From: Lytechinus variegatus
Taxonomy: Eukaryota > Echinodermata > Echinoidea > Temnopleuroida > Toxopneustidae
Direction of reading: 5' to 3'
DNA length: 64,000 bases
Assembly: GCF_018143015.1 (NCBI RefSeq)
Contig: NC_054743.1
Coordinates: 36,025,243 to 36,089,242 of the forward strand
How positions within the stretch are numbered: position 1 is the stretch's first letter; each line of letters opens with the position of its first letter. Of this stretch, positions 33,691-44,700 are shown in pieces. The translations under genes and the position numbers were made by a program. A model generated the notes under the pieces. The model was given only the letters and a program-made list of their open reading frames with translations. It made no database searches and had not been told where the DNA came from.

Positions 33691-34025
33691 ACTCCCTATT
33701 TCAACATAATTGTAAGTTGCAGAGAAACTGACAAGATTACTTTAGGCACTGGCACTAGATTTGTCCCCCCCCCGTCTCGATCGGCCATTTTGTTACGATT
33801 CATAACAAAAATGGCCGATCGAGACGGGGAGGAGAGAACTTTTCGTTTTTTTGAGGTTCCAGTCTGTGCCCAGATGTCAAGAAAACTGCCACTCCGCACT
33901 CGTTCATCCATATAATCGTGGTAAGTGCATAATTTCTTGTTTTCACAATTCATTTGGAGAAATATTTAGACCATAAATCACGCTAGTCCCGTGAGTATGG
34001 TCAAATACACGGTAAGCCCCTAATT
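33690..34025 (+). mobile_element. One-armed copy of the palindromic cassette
   Basis: The centre at 33,775-33,825 is a near-perfect hairpin (cgatcggccattttgttacg and its inverse). The right arm then runs through gaggttccagt, a tcgtg|gtaagtg donor-like site and ctagtcccgtgagtatgg. The latter corresponds to the outer arm of the 34.5-kb element, so this is a partial, diverged relative of it. Confidence 0.75.
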
Positions 34026-34604
34026 GACATAATACTGCTAATTATTTATAATCACGTAATATATTTTATTAGACCTCTATTTGTAAAATAATATTTTTAT
34101 CTATAGACCTAAAGAAAGTATAAATTGTTCTTCAAAAAGGCATTGCGCATCGGAAGTACGTAATACATAAGCAGTTCAAGGGTCGACGCCATTGTATTTG
34201 CATTGTTTACATCGTTATTACATGGGGATCGAGGGGGGTCGGCATCGGTCTGGTAAGAAACCTTTATTTTTCACCTTTTTTTCTTTATTTTAAAAGTTCC
34301 TTCCTATGCATTACGTGATTTTTATTAATTTTATATAATAAAAAAGATGGATTTCCAAGGGGATTAGGGGAATCCATCTGTATTTACTTGGTTCTCTTAA
34401 GGCTCTATGGAAAGGGATTCAAGACGTCAATGATGAAGAAGTATATGACAGGATTTTAAAAATTCATCATCATTGCGTCCTCAAGACTAGGCGGCAGGTA
34501 ACCAAGGGAACTCCCGCCCGGGTAGAGGGCGGGAGCCCAGGACCTTACGTGTAATTCCATACTCACCTGACTAGCGTGAAGTATGGTCAAAATAATTCTC
34601 CGAA

Positions 34605-34935
34605 TAAATAGTTAAAACAGAAATCAAGCACTTACCACGATTATATGGATGAAGGTCTAACGAGTGGCAGTTTCCTGACATCTGGGCACAAACTGGAACC
34701 TCAAAAAAACAAAAAATTCTCTCCTTCTACCCCAGTCTTGATCGGCCATTTTGTTACGATTCATAACAAAAATGGCCGATCGAGATGGGGGTAGGAGAGA
34801 ACTTTTAGGTTTTTTGAGGTTCCAGTTTGTGCCCAGATGTCAGGAAACTGCCACTCGTTAGAGATAGACTTTCATCCATATAATCGTGGTAAGTGCTTGA
34901 TTTCTGTTTTAACTATTTATTCGGACAATTATTTT
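34605..34935. mobile_element. Palindromic cassette in the left arm
   Basis: A ~330-base near-perfect palindrome centred near 34,762. Each arm runs ccgaataaatag, a donor-like cgtg|gtaagtg, gaggttccagtt and an ATGGCCGATC centre. The corresponding position of the right arm (near 45,440) lacks it. A half copy is at 33,690. Confidence 0.85.
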
Positions 34936-35022
34936 GGGCATAATCGTGATATAGTCCCCAAATCCAAAAGTGGGGATTATTAGATTCACACCTACCAGAA
35001 CGCATGAAAATCACTTCCTTTC

Positions 35023-37603
35023 TCCAGAACACAGTCCCCAACTCTCGCACAACAATGTGGCAAAATGGTAACACACACAAATGAAACACACAGTATATAA
35101 ACACTAGGGTTCTCTCCCTATTATATACTCGTGATACAGTCCCCACTCAATGGGAAATCAAGTTCGATTTTTACGGCGGTGGGGACAGTTTCAACAGTAT
35201 AGCTATACTCGTGATACCATCCCCACGCTATGGGATACACAGTTCGCTTTGTACGCATTGGGGATAGCTCCAACAGTATATATACTCGTGATACCGTCCC
35301 CCCACAACATCAAAGCGTGATCGTTCAACAAGAGGATGGGGACAGTTTCCCGATGCAACGTGACAAGGATAAAACACATTTGGGTATGGTTGCGGAAGTT
35401 GGGGGAGGGGGGGGACTTCAGCCCCTTCCTTTTTCCAAACATAAACGTAAAAATATGACCATAAGATTGTGATTTACTGTGCATCTTCAGTTTCCAATGT
35501 AATGCACTTTACCCATGAATGTAATAATTTTTGATCGCCCACAAATGCCTTCATATCATATGAAGCACAAAAGTGCAGTCTTTTTCCAGACCCGGTTAAT
35601 TAAACATTATAATACAAGTCCAAAGTCTTTTTTCCAGACCCGGTTGTTTTAAAAAATTGTGACATAAGTTCAGTCTTTTTTCAAGACCAGAGTAAAAAAG
35701 TAACAAAGGCCCACATGGAAATATAGCGTAGTCTTTCACCCAGACCCAGATCTTTGAAATAAAAATGAATACTACTACTAATAAATTAATAATAATAATA
35801 ATAAAATATTTATGTCGAACAACATTGACATATAGTGTAGTCTTTCCTCCAGACCTAGTTAAAAAATCGTTAAAAACACGACAAGACATAAACCTCGCAA
35901 TCTTATCAACATTGAATAGCTGTTGTTGTTGTTGTTCGCTTGGGTTTTAAGGCGCGTGCATTCAGATATGAATATTTACGCCTATATCAATTTGTCGTTT
36001 TTGTGGTTATAAAATTTTGACGCATAATGGATTAGCGCTGCTTTCAGTAAATTTGAATGAGATCGTGAAAGGCGGCTCATCACAAATCCTTGATTTGTGT
36101 ATGGTGTAGTCTTTGCTCCAGACACAGTTATTTCAAAATAGGAAATCATGGGAAACAAGTTTTAAGATTAAAGTTATACTTAATTTGTATTTTTAAGAGA
36201 ACTGGGTGTGGGGTTAAGACAACACTCTAAATCTAAGCATTTTAACTTTTGGGTTTAATTTTGAAGATTGGTCTTATAGCTTTGATGTTTTTTCCAATAT
36301 TTGATTATCTTTTAAATAACCAGGTCCATAGACGAAAGACTAGGCATAATACATGTACTCCTGTTATTCCACAGGAATAAGGATGTGACAAAGTCTTATG
36401 TTTTTAAGATTGTTTAAATTGATTTTAAATAACCGGATCTGGAGGAAAGAGTATGTTTTAAAACTTGTGTTATTCCACAAGAATAAGAATATGATAGGGT
36501 CTCACGTTAGATTTTTTTTCATATTTTATGAAAATTGATTAGGTCTGGAATAAAGAAAACGCTCAAAACCTCTTTTTAAAATAGGTTTTTAGGTTGAAGG
36601 ATTGTTTGGTCTTAGATATTGAGTTTTTCTTATTCTTACTATCAGCGTTATTCTGGACAAAAATAACTGGGTCTGGCTGAAAGACTATGCTATAAATATG
36701 TCCATGTTAGCCAGCATTAATAAGATTATGGGGGGGGGGCTGTCTTTATAGTTATACTGTTATTGTTGTTGTTGTATTATTTATAATTTTGGAATATCGG
36801 GGTTTGGAGAAAAGACTAAACTCGATTTTTAATTTTTATTCCACTGGAATATCATTATGGTATCTCAGTTTGGACTTATATTATGATTTTTGAAACAACC
36901 GGGTCTGGAAAAAAGACTTTGGACTTGTATTATAATGTTTAATTAACCGGGTCTGGAAAAAGACTTTGCACTTTTGTGCTTCATATGATATGAAGGCATT
37001 TGACTTGTGGGCGATCAAAAATTATTACATTCATGGGTAAACTTGAGTGCATTACATTGGAAACTGAAGATGCACAGTAAATCACAATCTTATGGTCATA
37101 TTTTTACGTTTATGTTTGGAAAAAGGAAGGGGCTGAAGTCCCCCCCCTCCCCCAACTTCCGCAACCATACCCAAATGTGTTTTATCCTTGTCACGTTGCA
37201 TCGGGAAACTGTCCCCATCCTCTTGTTGAACAATCACGCTTTGATGTTGTGGGGGGACGGTATCACGAGTATATATACTGTTGGAGCTATCCCCAATGCG
37301 TACAAAGCGAACTGTGTATCCCATAGCGTGGGGATGGTATCACGAGTATAGCTATACTATTGAAACCGTCCCCACTGCGTACAAAGCGAACTGTGTATCC
37401 CATAGCGTGGGGACTGGATCACGAGTATACTATACTGTTTAAACTGTCCCCACCGCCGTGAAAATCGAACTTGATTTCCCAATGAGTGGGGACTGTATCA
37501 CGAGAACCCTAGTGTTTATATACTGTGTGTTTCATTTGTGTGTGTTATCATTTTGCCACATTGTCATTGTTGTGCGAGAGTGTTGGGGACTGTGTTCTGG
37601 AGG
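35023..37603. mobile_element. 2.6-kb palindrome-like element nested in the left arm
   Basis: The two halves are inverted copies about a centre near 36,320. The outer ~650 bases of each half match closely (to 35,672 and from 36,893). The ends read ctccagaacacagtcccc. Next come ~70-base units with tcgtgatac.gtcccc, then accgggtctgg..aaagact words that point one way left of centre and the other way right of it. It interrupts the outer element's arm, whose uninterrupted form is seen near 45,339. No protein-coding frame is convincing. Confidence 0.88.
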
Positions 37604-38689
37604 GGACGGGACAACTCGGACCACGGGACATCTCGGACCGCGGGCCGAGTTGTCCCACCCAGTACGAGATTTTTTTTCCACAAGTTTGCGTCTATTTTTC
37701 CGTCATTTCGAAATTTCTTGTAAAGATTTTTTTAGAGATATGGTCTGATGGTAATGTTCTTCACTTTCTATTACTTTTTTTCGCTGAAATAAAAAAAAAG
37801 TGTAATTTTAGGCGTTTTTCGACAGCTCGCGATTCCCATAGGCGCGCGTGTATTAACTGTGTCGGTGCTCGGCTCGGCCCCGCTCAATAACTGACTTGAT
37901 TTTGTGATCATTTCTCCTCAAAGTACCACTTTTATCGCAGAAGATGGACTTTGTTGTATTCCATTACCTCCATTTTCTCATCACAAGGATAAAATTTGGT
38001 GTATTTGCACGATTTTAGATATTATAAGTCCTATATTTTAAACTTTATACACTTGTTTGGACTCCTTATTTTTATCATTTTATGGATATTGTGGGATTTT
38101 GAGGACTACTAACTTCATACTTCAGGATCGTTATGGTACTGCTCAGCGGACCCGCTTCTGTACACGTCACCCTTCGTATACAGGACACACAGGAAGCCGG
38201 AGTTTCCCGCGCACCAGTCACCCTCCTTCCGCCATATTGGTTTTAAGTTCGCAAGTATAATAATGATTTGTTTAATACCACATTTGCTATTTTGACTACA
38301 TTTTCCTGATATAGTTGTGTCATCTACCTACAAGAGTATGCATGTATGTTATCGTTAGCATTAGTCTTCCTTCTTCGTGATGCATTTTTAATGTGGAAAT
38401 TGTTTGACTTTTAACATTTTTATTGCTGTGTGATCAAGACGGCTGTTTTAAAGATCTACAAGAAATTGTCACTACTTGCCACAACAATTGTAAACTTTAC
38501 CAGTGTAATACACATATCACTGAGAGATTAAATGGTGCAATTTAACTGAGACTTTATTATTACATATTTGTGAAAGTGGAGCTGGCGTGGAATGATTTGT
38601 ATCAATGCGACTAAATTCTCTTCACGATCTAGTTATTTAAACCTGCTCATGTACTCATTGCCAATTGTGACTCTTAAACTGTCATCATT

Positions 38690-39412
38690 ATGCAGTCTTG
38701 TACCGTTCTCACCCTTGCATCTCTTACACTTACCATCCTTATTCTCTTATGTGGAGATGTACACCAGGATCCAGGTCCTTGTAAATACCCATGTACGAAA
38801 TGCAAGAGACCTGTTGCTGTCAATCATCGTGCGGTTGACTGTGATGCATGTGGTGAATGGACACATATCAAATGTGCTGGTATTAACCCTATCCAGTACA
38901 AAGATATAATGAACAATATAACGAATGACAACAACTTTGCATTTACCTGTTGTATATGCTCTAGTGTTGCTGTGAATATTGATGATCATGGTTCAACCTC
39001 TGATTCTGCTTCACAAAGTAATACGGATGAAAGTAATACTTCAATCGATAGTAATATCACAACACCCGGGAACAGTGGTTTGAAAATCTTAAACTTAAAT
39101 GTGTGCAGTTTGAAATCTGTTGATAAACAATCTCAATTTATAAGTATTATTGAGGATTTTGATCCGGACATAATAATAGCTACTGAAACTAAACTAGACA
39201 ATGAATTTAGTAATAATGAGATAATTCCTCAACACCATGGGTATACATTGTTTAGGAAGGATAGAGACCGATGGGGAGGCGGAGTTCTTATTGCAGCCCG
39301 CAGTTCACTGAAAGTTGTCCAACTCGATCTTTTAATTGACTGCCCATTATTGATTGTTAAAGTGAAGCTCGTCAATGAGCCGGAAGTAAGTAATAGTAGC
39401 AGCCTTTTATAG
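38690..39412 (+). CDS. LINE ORF, N-terminal part: 2A-like leader, PHD finger, endonuclease start
   Basis: The first 30 residues are hydrophobic and end LLCGDVHQDPGP, resembling 2A ribosome-skipping peptides (consensus D-V/I-E-x-N-P-G-P) but with His and Asp at the Glu and Asn positions. A Cys/His-rich PHD-type finger follows (CTKCKRP..CDACGEWTHIKC..CCIC). An APE-type endonuclease then starts at LKILNLNVCSLKS and includes DPDIIIATETKLD and RWGGGVLIA. A 4-base tandem duplication (GTAA twice, 39,386-39,393) shifts the frame, and this frame then stops at 39,412. Confidence 0.88.
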   Translation: MQSCTVLTLASLTLTILILLCGDVHQDPGPCKYPCTKCKRPVAVNHRAVDCDACGEWTHIKCAGINPIQYKDIMNNITNDNNFAFTCCICSSVAVNIDDHGSTSDSASQSNTDESNTSIDSNITTPGNSGLKILNLNVCSLKSVDKQSQFISIIEDFDPDIIIATETKLDNEFSNNEIIPQHHGYTLFRKDRDRWGGGVLIAARSSLKVVQLDLLIDCPLLIVKVKLVNEPEVSNSSSLL

Positions 39413-41975
39413 GTCGCCAACCAGTGGACCTACCGTGCTTCAAGATCTACATTGTAACATTAACTCAATATTTGGGAATAGAATTCCTAACTTCATCCTT
39501 GCTGGCGATTTCAATCTTCCAAGCATCCAGTGGAGTGAGGATCCTAGAATTGAGGCTAATCCACAGTATGGTCTTCACATTAACGAGATAATGATGGACA
39601 TCACTGAACGTCTTGGATTAATCCAAATGGTTCATCAACCGACACGGATGGGTAATATTTTGGACTTGATATTCACTTCGGTCCCAGACTTAGTAGATGA
39701 TGTTGCGATAGAGAAAGGAATGAGCGATCACGACGCCGTTACCTGTAACTTCTCCTTGAAGGCGAGAAGAGAGAAACTCAAACCCAGGAAAATTTACCAG
39801 TTTCGGAAGGCTAATTTGGAAGGACTTAGAAAGGACTTAGGAGAATCTTCTGACAAGATACTCAATAGCTGTTCCGTTAAATCAGCATCGCAATGTTGGG
39901 ATCTCCTCAAACAAGAGATACAGGATGCAGTCCATTCTAATGTACCACTTAAAATAACAAAAAAAAGACAGGACCCACCCTGGTGGAATAAAAGGCTAAG
40001 TAGAATTACTAGACAGAAGAAAAGAGCCAGACTTAAGGCTAAAATTACAAATAAAGATGGTGATTGGACCAGATACAAGGACATTCAGCGGCTCTTTAGA
40101 TTTACACATAGGAAAGCTCATAGAGATTACCTTACATCTGTATTCACACCTGAGGAGGGTGAAAGATTTGGGAAGAAAGCTTTCTCATACTTTAAGAGCA
40201 GAAGAAGAGATACGATTGGTACCCCGGTCCTCAGAAGAAACGGTCAGGAAGCTTCTAGTCCTTATGATAAGGCTCAGATGTTGAACGACCAGTTCTGTCG
40301 CGTATTCACTCGTGAGAATCATCTACCTCTTGACCAGCTTGGAATGTTAGATGTAAATGGTGGTGTTGAAGATCTCCCTAAACTTCCAGACTTAAACATC
40401 GGTATTGCTGGAATAGCCAAGCTTCTGGAGGCCACGAAGGTGAAGAAAGCACACGGACCAGATGACATCTCTAATATTGTACTTAAGGAGGGCAAAGATC
40501 AGATTGCTCCAGTTCTAACCATGATACTTCAGAAATCCTTGGATGAAGGTGATGTTCCACAAGATTGGAGATCAGCCAACATTGTTCCTATCTTCAAGAA
40601 GGGTAATCGTCACTCTCCGGAAAACTATCGCCCGGTTTCCCTAACTTCTCAATCCTGTAAGATAATGGAACATCTCATCTACAAGCACATCATCAAGCAC
40701 CTTGAAAGTAACAACTTCCTGAATGTAAATCAACATGGATTTCTGAAAGGCCGAAGCTGCGAGAGTCAACTTGTCCTGACCATTGAAGACTTGTCACGGT
40801 CACTGGACCAAGGATCACAGCAAGATGTTTTGATACTAGACTTCAGCAAAGCCTTTGATAAGGTACCTCATCAAAGGCTTCTCCTTCAACTACGAAAGTG
40901 TGGCATCCATGGCCAACTCTTACGTTGGATTGAGATCTGGCTGACAACTAGAACACAGAGGGTAGTAGTTGATGGGGAGAGCTCGGACTCGGCAAAGGTA
41001 TTATCAGGCGTGCCGCAAGGGTCCGTTCTCGGCCCGTTACTCTTCCTCATCTATATCAACAACATCTCGTCAAACATATCTTCGAATTTGAGGTTATTTG
41101 CGGACGACTGCATCCTCTACCGGACAATCAATTCCAGAATTGACTCAGAAATCCTCCAGTCTGATCTTGACAGGCTTTCCAACTGGGCAGACAGGTGGCA
41201 AATGGAATTCAATGTGTCCAAATGCTATATACTACGAATTGCAAAGAAGAGACGGAATCTGATCCCACAAGCGTACACGATAAATGGTACTACTCTGCAA
41301 GAGGTCAAACAGCATCCTTACCTCGGAATAGAACTTACTCAAACCATGTCATGGGAGAGTCAAGTGGACAAAGTAGCAACAAAAGCGAACTGTATGCTTG
41401 GAATGATTCGTCGTAATCTATCTGGCTTTTCTACTAAGAAAATCAGGGAAGCAGCTTTTACCTGCCTAGTTAGACCACATCTGGAATATGCCTGTAGCAT
41501 ATGGGATCCATTCTTATCTAAACACATCAACAAATTGGAGGCTGTCCAAAATAGAGGAGCGAGGTTTGTCACAGGCAAATATGGCATGGATGTGCATGTA
41601 TCTGACCTAAAGAGAGAATTGGATTGGCAGCCGCTTCAACACAGACGGTTTGTATCCAGACAGACGTTGCTCTTCAAGTCTATCCATGACCGAGTCGCTA
41701 TACCCAGACCTGAGTACATTACTCAACCAAGGAAGGCCCTAAAGGGTCACCATAGACTCTCCCTCTCCAACATCAGATGCAACACCGACACCTACCGTCA
41801 TTCATTCTTCCCGAAAACCATCCGGGCTTGGAACCTTCTTCCTCCTGATGTCATTTGTTCCAAGACCCCTGAGACATTCAAAAATAAACTGTGGGATACT
41901 ATAGTGAAAGGAATAATTACTCTAGTCCCTCCAGCCAATTGCAAAGTGGTGGGACTCAACTCCAAAATGTACTAA
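39390..41975 (+). CDS. LINE ORF, endonuclease C-half and reverse transcriptase
   Basis: It resumes the endonuclease at VIVAAFYRSP and continues with GDFNLPSIQW and SDHDAV. It then gives a complete reverse transcriptase: LDFSKAFDKVPH, SGVPQGSVLGPLLFLIYIN and the catalytic FADDC near 41,097. A CR1/L2-type C-terminal domain with LVRPHLEYACSIWDP follows. The first Met in this frame is at 39,435. Past the frame shift at its start no further stop interrupts the ~860 residues, so the copy looks young. Confidence 0.92.
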   Translation, partial: VIVAAFYRSPTSGPTVLQDLHCNINSIFGNRIPNFILAGDFNLPSIQWSEDPRIEANPQYGLHINEIMMDITERLGLIQMVHQPTRMGNILDLIFTSVPDLVDDVAIEKGMSDHDAVTCNFSLKARREKLKPRKIYQFRKANLEGLRKDLGESSDKILNSCSVKSASQCWDLLKQEIQDAVHSNVPLKITKKRQDPPWWNKRLSRITRQKKRARLKAKITNKDGDWTRYKDIQRLFRFTHRKAHRDYLTSVFTPEEGERFGKKAFSYFKSRRRDTIGTPVLRRNGQEASSPYDKAQMLNDQFCRVFTRENHLPLDQLGMLDVNGGVEDLPKLPDLNIGIAGIAKLLEATKVKKAHGPDDISNIVLKEGKDQIAPVLTMILQKSLDEGDVPQDWRSANIVPIFKKGNRHSPENYRPVSLTSQSCKIMEHLIYKHIIKHLESNNFLNVNQHGFLKGRSCESQLVLTIEDLSRSLDQGSQQDVLILDFSKAFDKVPHQRLLLQLRKCGIHGQLLRWIEIWLTTRTQRVVVDGESSDSAKVLSGVPQGSVLGPLLFLIYINNISSNISSNLRLFADDCILYRTINSRIDSEILQSDLDRLSNWADRWQMEFNVSKCYILRIAKKRRNLIPQAYTINGTTLQEVKQHPYLGIELTQTMSWESQVDKVATKANCMLGMIRRNLSGFSTKKIREAAFTCLVRPHLEYACSIWDPFLSKHINKLEAVQNRGARFVTGKYGMDVHVSDLKRELDWQPLQHRRFVSRQTLLFKSIHDRVAIPRPEYITQPRKALKGHHRLSLSNIRCNTDTYRHSFFPKTIRAWNLLPPDVICSKTPETFKNKLWDTIVKGIITLVPPANCKVVGLNSKMY

Positions 41976-42057
41976 AAATATTGAGCTCTCTCGATCGCTA
42001 ACGTTCTTATTGGTCATCAATATCCACTTGAGGATCAGGACCAGGAACTTCACAGAT

Positions 42058-42690
42058 TCAGATGGTCGCAAGAAGCGAACAACCGATGAACGGTCCGCTG
42101 CTCTTCATCGTAATTCTCCGTAGCTCGGCCGCCTAAACTGGCGGGGTGGGATTCAGACCGAATCCACAATGGAAGTGGGCGTGCACAGCAAAGAGCTGAG
42201 CTTGACTGAGTGAGAGAGAGTGAACTCGAGTTTGAAGCTTGGCAGTGTCGTATAGGCTCTACCTTTTTTTTTTGTAAATATATATTTTTCAATTTTTTCT
42301 ATATTGATTTTCCCTGGTTTCGAGCTCTAAGATTGTAATGATATAATTATGCTTCAATTTCTTTGACTGAGTGTGACTATGGTGTGGATGTTTAAGTTGC
42401 TCAAAAATATTTTTACGTGGGTGGGGGCTCGGGGCTATTTCACTCTTGCCCCCGAAATGCGAAAAAAAATATATTTGGGGTGTAGCTGTGTGGGCATGCC
42501 GGGCTGAGGCTAGCCATCAATTATTATTTTTTTTTTTGAGAGGGGGGGGCTTAATTTTTCACTTTAAATTTATTATTTTTAGGCCTATTTTTTGTACATT
42601 GTATTTTTCATATTGAGTTTCCCTGGTGTAGAGAGTTGAGTTTTAAGTTGCAATAATTAATATATATATTAATATTAAGACTGAAGCCTT
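42058..42690. repeat. Inner part of the left arm, with ~310-base subrepeat
   Basis: It is an inverted match to 44,000-44,893. It contains about 1.4 copies of a unit holding atgccgggctgaggctagcc and ccctggtgtagagagttgag. The right arm holds nearly three copies of the same unit, so the arms differ in copy number. Confidence 0.85.
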
Positions 42691-43795
42691 GCCCTACAGC
42701 TTAGAATATTTTTTTAATCAAGTTTTAGGCCACTCAGTCTTATTCCCATTTGAAATATAATCAGGGCCGGATCCAAAATTTCCCTACAGGGCCGGGGGGG
42801 CATTTTGTCTAGGAATTTTTGACAAAAGGTCTTTACTGCCAAATCACAGTAATTTTTTCTCAGGAAAAATTTCACAAGCAAAAAAAAAAGAAAAAAATGT
42901 AAGTTGCCTTTTCAGTACTTTTTAAGGGGGGCGAATGTTGACTTTTGGTATATATTTACATTAATCATGCAAGTTGCAGGTATGATCACCTTCTCAATGA
43001 CTCTTAAGACAAGCTTCTGCAATTAATAAAATATATTGTATTTACTAGATAATTTGAACAACTGGACCAAATTGTGGCAAGATTAATGAGCTATATATAA
43101 GTGACAATGGGGAACCCGAGGCTGATAATGATATGATTTGAGCAAAGAAACGATAAAAATTTGATCAAAATCGGATAAGGAAAAACAAAGGTAGAGGGGA
43201 CCACAGGCTGCAAAATTTGACAAACATTTAAAAAAAGGTTATCGCCCAAATGTAGGGTAATTCTAACCCCAAAACAATTGACAAGAAAAAAGAGGGGGTT
43301 TTCAATAATAAAAGGTCATTTAGTCCTAAACACATGTATCATTTCAATTGTGAATGATTCATTATTTTGTTCTCCATGAAGAAAAATAGTAGGGTGGACA
43401 TTTGGTATTGTGTCCCCCTATTTTTGGTAGGGGGACACGTCCCCCCCCCCCCCCGATTTCCTCCCATAATCATCCCTCACATCCTCGTCCTTCTCACCAT
43501 CTCATGCACCCCTCTTATCAAGAGTCATCATCATCATCTCTCTTATTTATATCCCTCATGCACCTCTTCCCTCTCATCATCAAGGCCCACCCCTTATCGC
43601 CATCCCTCACATCCTCATCTCCATCTCTTTCCCTTTGTCCCTCTCATCATCCCCCCCCTCATCAAGAGTCATCAAAGATCCTCATCCCTCTTATCATCAC
43701 CATCTCTCACCACCTCGTCCCTCTCATCAAGGCCCACCCCTCGTTATCGCCGGGATGCTATCATGATCCCTCACATCGTCGTCCCTTTTACCCTA
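42691..43795. other. Centre of the foldback element
   Basis: It begins AT-rich, includes an aatcagggccggatcc repeat word near 42,763, and ends in a C/T-rich stretch (43,440-43,780) with repeated ccctcatcatc and aaggcccacccc words. No transposase or other enzyme motif was recognised, so the element looks non-autonomous. Confidence 0.6.
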
Positions 43796-44700
43796 TATCC
43801 AAAACTCTGCTCTCTACACAAAGGAAACTCAATATAAAAATTAAAAATGAAATTGGCATGCCCACACAGATACACCTAGAACATTTTCACATTTCGGGGG
43901 CAGGAGTGAAAATGCTCGGAGCCCCCATCCACGTATTTTTTGTTCGGCTCAAACATCCACACCACAGTCACACTCAAAATCAAAGAAACTGAAGCATATT
44001 AATTATTGCAACTTAAAACTCAACTCTCTACACCAGGGAAACTCAATATGAAAAATAAAATGTACAAAAAATAGGCCTAAAAATAATAAATTTAAAGTGA
44101 AAAATTAAGCCCCCCCCAAAAAAAACATTTTTTTATTGAGGGCTACCCTCAGCCCGGCATGCCCACACAGCTACATCCCGAATATTTTTCGCATTTAGGG
44201 GGCAGGAGTGAATCGCCCCGAGCCCCCACCCACGTAAAAGTATTTTTTGTTCGACTCAAACATCCACACCACAGTCACATTCAAAGTCAAAGAAATTAAA
44301 GCATATTGATTATTGCAACTTAAAACTCAACTCTACACCACGGAAATTCAATATTAAAAATAAAATGGGAAAAAAAAGGCCTAAAAATGATCAATTTAAA
44401 GTGAAAAATTAAGCCCCCCCCTCTCTCTCTCAAAAAAAAAAATTATTGATGGCTAGCCTCAGCCCGGCATGCCCACACAGCTACACCCCGAATATATTTT
44501 TTTTCGCATTTCGGGGGCAAGAGTGAAATCGCCCCGAGCCCCCCCCCACGTAAAAATATTTTTGAGCAACTCAAACATCCACACCATAGTCACACTCAGT
44601 CAAAGAAATTGAAGCATAATTATATCATTACAATCTTAGAGCTCGAAACCAGGGAAAATCAATATAGAAAAAATTGAAAAATATATATTTAAAAAAAAGG
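43796..44700. repeat. ~310-base tandem subrepeats in the right arm
   Basis: Nearly three head-to-tail units begin around 43,796, 44,015 and 44,330. Each contains ctcaactctctacacc-like, ggcatgcccacacag and caaacatccacacca blocks. They differ by small substitutions and poly-C length. Confidence 0.85.

Larger units (their letters stand above)
38016..42057 (+). mobile_element. Near-intact CR1/L2-group LINE inserted in the foldback arm
   Basis: The interval is absent from the matching right arm (near 44,893-44,933), which gives the empty site; about 25 bases of the arm are missing on the left. It holds a 5' leader, a PHD-endonuclease-reverse transcriptase coding region in two frames and a short 3' UTR (41,976-42,057). 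The clade is inferred from the RT and C-terminal sequence; Jockey-group relatives are not excluded. Confidence 0.85.

Noticed and set aside
35203-37324. Mirrored 80-codon frames near 35,230 and 37,082 as duplicated genes
   Set aside because: They lie in the inverted arms of the palindromic element and overlap its tandem repeats; the identity reflects arm similarity, not coding constraint.
43367-43992. Pro/Ser/His-rich plus-strand open frames near 43.4-44.0 kb
   Set aside because: They arise from the ccctcatcatc repeats in the centre of the foldback element and run into its subrepeats.
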